DNA of 64,000 bases. Origin: Hypericibacter sp049323455 (GTDB lineage Bacteria > Pseudomonadota > Alphaproteobacteria > Dongiales > Dongiaceae). Positions 60,769-64,000 of this stretch are shown here, piece by piece (position 1 is the stretch's first letter; every line of letters begins with the position of its first letter). Under the pieces are notes generated by a model, which saw only the letters and a list, made by a program, of their open reading frames with translations, had not been told where the DNA came from and ran no database searches. Made by a program: the position numbers and the translations under genes. The stretch is taken from positions 124,001-188,000 of the forward strand of contig JBMONF010000065.1 of the NCBI GenBank assembly GCA_049323455.1, read 5' to 3'.

Positions 60769-61032
60769 ATGGCCAGGGTCGAGATCTACACGACGCAGCT
60801 CTGCGGCTATTGCTACCGCGCCAAGAAGCTCCTGACCGAGCGTGGCATCCCCTTCATCGAGATCGACGTGGGCGCCGACTCCGCCAAACGCGAGGAAATG
60901 GTGAAGCGCGCTGGCGGCCGGCGCACCGTGCCGCAGATCTTCGTCGATGGCCGCCATGTCGGCGGATGCGACGATCTCTATGCGCTCGATCACAAGGGCG
61001 GCCTGATGCCGCTGGTGGCGGGGGCGGGATGA
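60769..61032 (+). CDS. grxC: Glutaredoxin 3
   Basis: An 87-residue dithiol glutaredoxin. The active site CGYC lies in TTQLCGYCYRAKKLL (about residues 12-15); RRTVPQIFVDGRHVGGCDDL contains the cis-Pro and the GG motif that bind glutathione. It reduces protein and mixed glutathione disulfides. ATGA overlap with the nitrilase gene (61029-61032). GAGGACGAG precedes the ATG. Confidence 0.95.
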   Translation: MARVEIYTTQLCGYCYRAKKLLTERGIPFIEIDVGADSAKREEMVKRAGGRRTVPQIFVDGRHVGGCDDLYALDHKGGLMPLVAGAG

Positions 61033-61886
61033 GCAAGATCTTCAAAGCCGCGCTGGTGCAGATGAATGCGGCGCGCGACGCCGAGCTCAATATCCGCGCA
61101 GCGCGCGAGCTCGTGCGCGAGGCGAGGACCAGGGGCGCCGACTTCATTCTGACGCCCGAGAACACCGGCATGATGGAGCCGAACAAGACGCTGCTCCTGG
61201 AGAAGGCCGAGCCCGAGGCGACGCATCCGGTGCTGCCGGCCATGGCCGATCTCGCCCGTGAGACGGGCGCCTGGCTGCTTCTGGGATCGATCGCGATCAA
61301 GCTCGACGCTGGCACATGCGCCAACCGTTCCTTCCTGTTCGATCCCGAAGGGCGGATCGTCGCGCGCTACGACAAGATCCACATGTTCGACGTCGACCTC
61401 AAAGAGGGCGAGAGCTACCGCGAATCCGCGACCTTCCGGCCGGGGCGCGAGGCGGTGGTGGCCGACCTGCCCTGGGGCCGGCTGGGCCTGACCATCTGCT
61501 ACGACCTGCGCTTCGCCTATCTCTACCGGGCGCTCGCCAAGGCGGGGGCGAGCTTCCTCACCGTGCCGGCGGCCTTCACGCGGCCCACCGGCGAGGCCCA
61601 CTGGCATGTGCTCTTGCGCGCCCGCGCGATCGAGACCGGCTGCTTCGTGCTGGCCCCGGCCCAGTGCGGCGAGCATGCCGAGGGCCGCAAGACCTTCGGC
61701 CATTCGCTGATCGTGGCGCCATGGGGCGAGGTCCTGGCCGACGGCGGCACGGAGCCCGGCATCGTGATCGCCGAGATCGATCCGGCCAAGGTGGCGGAGG
61801 CGCGCGCCATGGTGCCGGCCTTGACGCACGACCGCGAATTCACGGGGCCGGCCATGCCGACCGCTTTGCGCGCGGCAGGCGAGTAG
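61029..61886 (+). CDS. Carbon-nitrogen hydrolase (Nit1-type, deaminated-glutathione amidase-like)
   Basis: A 285-residue nitrilase-superfamily amidase. The catalytic triad is visible: Glu in ILTPENTGMM, Lys in YDKIHMFDVDL and Cys in TICYDLRF, with the second Glu in PTGEAHWHVLLRARAIE. Sequence features, notably YDKIHMFDVD, are those of Nit1, which hydrolyses deaminated glutathione formed by aminotransferases. Overlap of 4 nt with grxC fits a glutathione-related role. Ends before a family B repeat. Confidence 0.92.
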   Translation: MSKIFKAALVQMNAARDAELNIRAARELVREARTRGADFILTPENTGMMEPNKTLLLEKAEPEATHPVLPAMADLARETGAWLLLGSIAIKLDAGTCANRSFLFDPEGRIVARYDKIHMFDVDLKEGESYRESATFRPGREAVVADLPWGRLGLTICYDLRFAYLYRALAKAGASFLTVPAAFTRPTGEAHWHVLLRARAIETGCFVLAPAQCGEHAEGRKTFGHSLIVAPWGEVLADGGTEPGIVIAEIDPAKVAEARAMVPALTHDREFTGPAMPTALRAAGE

Positions 61887-61904
61887 CGGCTCGTCGTCGG
61901 CGGC

Positions 61905-62060
61905 ACACCCCTCCCCCTACCCCTCCCGCCTGCGGGCCGAAGCCTTGCAGTCTTGGCGCTTTTGCCGACAGCTCCTTCGGCGGGCGAAAGCCCGCAAGGG
62001 GAGGGGGGTGAAAGAAAAACTGACCCTTCCCCTTGACGGGGCAGGGTAGGGAGGGGTGAA
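61905..62060. repeat. Dispersed intergenic repeat, family B copy 5
   Basis: Frame CACCCCTCCCCCTACCCCTC at the left and AGGGTAGGGAGGGGTG at the right, with internal CTTCGGCGGGCGAAAGCCCG and TTCCCCTTGACGGGGCAGGG hairpins, between the convergent nitrilase and peroxiredoxin genes. Confidence 0.8.
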
Positions 62061-62102
62061 AGGCGTCGATCCAGCGCAACGCGACTCAAGGTGTCAAACG
62101 AA

Positions 62103-62129
62103 AAGCGGCGGTCAGTAGGGCCGCCGCTT
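62103..62129 (-). terminator. Rho-independent terminator of the peroxiredoxin gene
   Basis: On the minus strand a 9-bp stem AAGCGGCGG / CCGCCGCTT with a 9-nt loop is followed by TTCGTTTG, 23 nt after the peroxiredoxin stop. It may act in both directions. Confidence 0.75.
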
Positions 62130-62151
62130 CGTGCTCGTCGCCGCTGCGCTC

Positions 62152-62814
62152 TCAGCGTTCCGGATTCGGCGTGATGCGCAGATAGGGCTTCAGCGCCTTC
62201 CAGCCCTTGGGGAATTTCTTCTTTGCCTCCTCGTCCGAGACCGAAGGCGGGATGATGACGTCCTGGCCTTGCCTCCAGTTGACCGGCGTTGCGACGGTGT
62301 GTTTGGCCGTGAGCTGGCAGGAGTCGAGAAGGCGCAGCACCTCGTCGAAGTTGCGCCCGGTGCTCATGGGATAGGTCAGCATCGCCTTGACCTTCTTGTC
62401 GGGTCCGATGACGAAGACCGACCGCACGGTGGCGTTGTCGGCGGGCGTGCGCCCTTCCGATGTGGTCCCCGCGCCGGCCGGCAGCATGTCGTAGGCCTTC
62501 GCTACCTTGAGTTCGGGATCGCCGATCAGCGGATAGTTGACCTTGGCGCCTTGGGTTTCCTCGATGTCCTTGGCCCATTTCGAATGGTTGCCGACGGGAT
62601 CGACGCTGAGGCCGATGATCTTGCAGTTGCGCTTGTCGAACTCCGGCTTCAGCTTGGCCATGTAGCCGAGCTCCGTCGTGCAGACCGGCGTGAAATCCTT
62701 GGGATGCGAAAACAGGATCCCCCAGCTATCGCCCAGCCACTTGTGGAAGCTGATCCTGCCTTCCGTGGTATCCGCCTCGAAATCGGGAGCGGTATCGCCC
62801 AGTCGGATGCTCAT
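62152..62814 (-). CDS. 1-Cys peroxiredoxin (Prx6-type)
   Basis: A 220-residue peroxiredoxin reducing peroxides with a single peroxidatic cysteine in FTPVCTTELGYMAKL (about residue 45). GDTAPDFEADTTEG opens the thioredoxin fold, GLSVDPVGNHSKWAKDIE and YPLIGDPELKVAKAY follow, and TVRSVFVIGPDKKVKAMLTY leads to the C-terminal dimerisation domain with GWKALKPYLRIT. Prx6-type enzymes use glutathione or another thiol; grxC and the glutathione-linked amidase are nearby on the other strand. Monocistronic with its own terminator. Confidence 0.95.
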   Translation of the reverse strand: MSIRLGDTAPDFEADTTEGRISFHKWLGDSWGILFSHPKDFTPVCTTELGYMAKLKPEFDKRNCKIIGLSVDPVGNHSKWAKDIEETQGAKVNYPLIGDPELKVAKAYDMLPAGAGTTSEGRTPADNATVRSVFVIGPDKKVKAMLTYPMSTGRNFDEVLRLLDSCQLTAKHTVATPVNWRQGQDVIIPPSVSDEEAKKKFPKGWKALKPYLRITPNPER

Positions 62815-62909
62815 GTCTGTCTCCTCTGTCGCCTGCTTTTCATGGACCTCATGCCTGCGTTTGGCCCGATTATAGGCGCGGTTTCACGGCCGCCCTAGGC
62901 CGATCAGCA

Positions 62910-63431
62910 TCAATTTACGGCGACGATCCGTTGAACGCAGGCGGGCCAGGGATCCGTGAGCTCCAGATCCTCATAGGCCAACACGCGCAGCCGGCCGCGC
63001 ACGGCCTCGAGCAGCTCGCCATGCTTCAAAAGATGATCCGGGTTGCGCGGTTTGCCGAAACGCTCGTTGCCCTCGGCGAAGGTCTCGTAGATGAGCAGGC
63101 CACCCGGCGCCAGGCTCCCGAAAATCGCCGGAAAGAGCGGCCGATGAAGATAGTTCGTCACCACCACGCCGGCGAAGCGGCGCGATCCCACCGGCCAGGG
63201 GCCGCCCGCCTCGAGATCGGCCGCGATCGCCTCGAAGCCCGGCCGCCCGATGAGATCGGCCATGCCCGAGAGGTCGATATCCACGGCCGTGACAGGGTGG
63301 CCCCGATCGAGGAAGAGGCGGCTGTGCCGGCCGGCGCCGCAGGCGAGATCGAGCACGGGGCCCGGCGGCACCAAGGGCGCAAAGCGCTCCACCCAGGGCG
63401 AGGCGCGATCGGGGCCGCGATGCGGACGCAT
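62910..63431 (-). CDS. Class I SAM-dependent methyltransferase
   Basis: A 173-residue methyltransferase resembling UbiG/TehB-like small enzymes. GPVLDLACGAGRHSRLFLDR is motif I, VTAVDIDLSGMADL motif II, GVVVTNYLHRPLFPAI motif IV, and LIYETFAEGNERFGKPRNPD the following motif with a conserved GNE. Substrate unknown. It starts 7 nt after the deaminase-like gene ends, so it is probably co-transcribed with it. The relatively short N-terminus is consistent with the ATG at 63431. Confidence 0.88.
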   Translation of the reverse strand: MRPHRGPDRASPWVERFAPLVPPGPVLDLACGAGRHSRLFLDRGHPVTAVDIDLSGMADLIGRPGFEAIAADLEAGGPWPVGSRRFAGVVVTNYLHRPLFPAIFGSLAPGGLLIYETFAEGNERFGKPRNPDHLLKHGELLEAVRGRLRVLAYEDLELTDPWPACVQRIVAVN

Positions 63432-63438
63432 TGGACGC

Positions 63439-64000
63439 TCAGGAATAGTTCTGCACCGCGCCCACGACCGTGTAGTCGTCGTCCACCAGGAAGACGAGGC
63501 GCCAGCGGTCGAACACGGCGGGCGGCAACGAGACGCCGAGCCCGACCAGATCGCCCACCGCCAGCGGGCTCTCCGGCGGCCGCTGGAAGAAGGCGTGGTG
63601 GTCGTTGAGCCGGGTCACGCGATGGCCATGCGGCATCGGCTGCGGGCGGTCGTGAGTGCCGGTTCTGTACCAGAGGATCGGCGTCGGCATGCCATAGATG
63701 AAAGAGGCCTCGCGCCGGCCCATCGAGAACAGGCCGCGGCCGGGCTCGGCCAGCGACTGCACCGCCGCCCAGATCTCGATCGCCGGCCGCGGGCCCGCGG
63801 ACCCGCGCAACTCCGGCCGGCGTCGGCGCGTGAGCTCGAACTCGCGCTCGTACCAGCCATGGTCGTGGAACAGATAGGCCGAGGAGCGTGTCACCACGAT
63901 CGGCGGCTGCGGCAGATAGGCGCGCTTCAGCCGCTCGGCGGCGAGGTCGAAATGACTCGACCCGCCGGCGCTGAGGATCACCTGCTCGCGCGCGAACAGC
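63439..64000 (-). CDS. D-serine deaminase-like / D-threonine aldolase family PLP enzyme (C-terminal fragment)
   Basis: Partial gene; the 5' part lies beyond the right window edge, since the frame continues through LFAREQVILSAGGSSHFD at the border. It is the C-terminal half of a fold type III enzyme of the DSD1-like family: GLFSMGRREASFIYGMPTPI, RVTRLNDHHAFFQ (a metal-binding His motif), LAVGDLVGLGVSLPPAVFDR and VFLVDDDYTVVGAVQNYS fit the beta-barrel domain. The PLP lysine is outside the window. Probable dehydratase or aldolase acting on a D-hydroxy amino acid; the substrate is not determined. A GTG at 63981 could be misread as a start. Confidence 0.8.
   Translation of the reverse strand, partial: LFAREQVILSAGGSSHFDLAAERLKRAYLPQPPIVVTRSSAYLFHDHGWYEREFELTRRRRPELRGSAGPRPAIEIWAAVQSLAEPGRGLFSMGRREASFIYGMPTPILWYRTGTHDRPQPMPHGHRVTRLNDHHAFFQRPPESPLAVGDLVGLGVSLPPAVFDRWRLVFLVDDDYTVVGAVQNYS

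Overview
The window is a contiguous piece of a high-GC (about two thirds G+C) alphaproteobacterial chromosome. Gene content and several local orders point to a Rhodospirillales-type organism: aroK-aroB-CorC opposite xerD, bolA near a J-domain gene and cobS-cobT, and comF-grxC-nitrilase. This is inference from remembered gene orders, not a database result. Coding density is high and most genes are housekeeping. No rRNA, tRNA, CRISPR array, transposase or prophage was seen.

Layout. 0-8 kb: patatin-like fragment, class IV aminotransferase, LexA-fold (S24) regulator divergent from pyrD, TipF-like degenerate EAL protein, HAD hydrolase, CheY-like protein. 8-20 kb: class V aminotransferase, methylmalonyl-CoA mutase, a 995-residue membrane coiled-coil protein followed by an HlyC-like acyltransferase, an Atm1-type ABC exporter overlapping the mutase chaperone meaB, rpmB, dienelactone hydrolase. 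20-31.7 kb: cysH; a minus-strand run J-domain protein-cobS-cobT-phytase-like protein; EamA transporter; bolA; a ribbon-helix-helix protein; DUF2889; corC-like; aroB; aroK. 31.9-42 kb: a 46-residue membrane peptide, an exported protein, xerD, an L-malyl/beta-methylmalyl-CoA lyase, then a minus-strand catabolic block (dimethylformamidase-like large and small subunits, orphan PotD-like binding protein, class III aminotransferase). 42-54 kb: accA, secA, a parvulin isomerase, argJ overlapping two acetyltransferase genes (the second fused to a NUDIX domain), an envelope-glycan set (ChbG/HpnK deacetylase, GT2, GT87-like) and a methyltransferase. 54.2-59.3 kb: a four-gene accessory operon around a 1085-residue exported multidomain protein, lying between the methyltransferase and comF. 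59.8-64 kb: comF, grxC, nitrilase, 1-Cys peroxiredoxin, methyltransferase, and a truncated D-serine deaminase-like gene.

How genes fit together. Methylmalonyl-CoA mutase, its GTPase chaperone MeaB, the aerobic cobaltochelatase subunits CobS/CobT and the malyl/methylmalyl-CoA lyase form a dispersed B12-dependent C3/C4/C5 acyl-CoA set. The amidohydrolase block looks like uptake and hydrolysis of a formamide or N-substituted amide. A TipF-like protein and a large two-TM coiled-coil protein could both belong to polar or cell-cycle organisation, but that link is speculative.

Intergenic spaces carry at least four families of dispersed palindromic repeats. The least explained parts are the 54.2-59.3 kb operon, the coiled-coil/HlyC-like pair, the GNAT-NUDIX fusion, and the dimethylformamidase-like block with an orphan binding protein.
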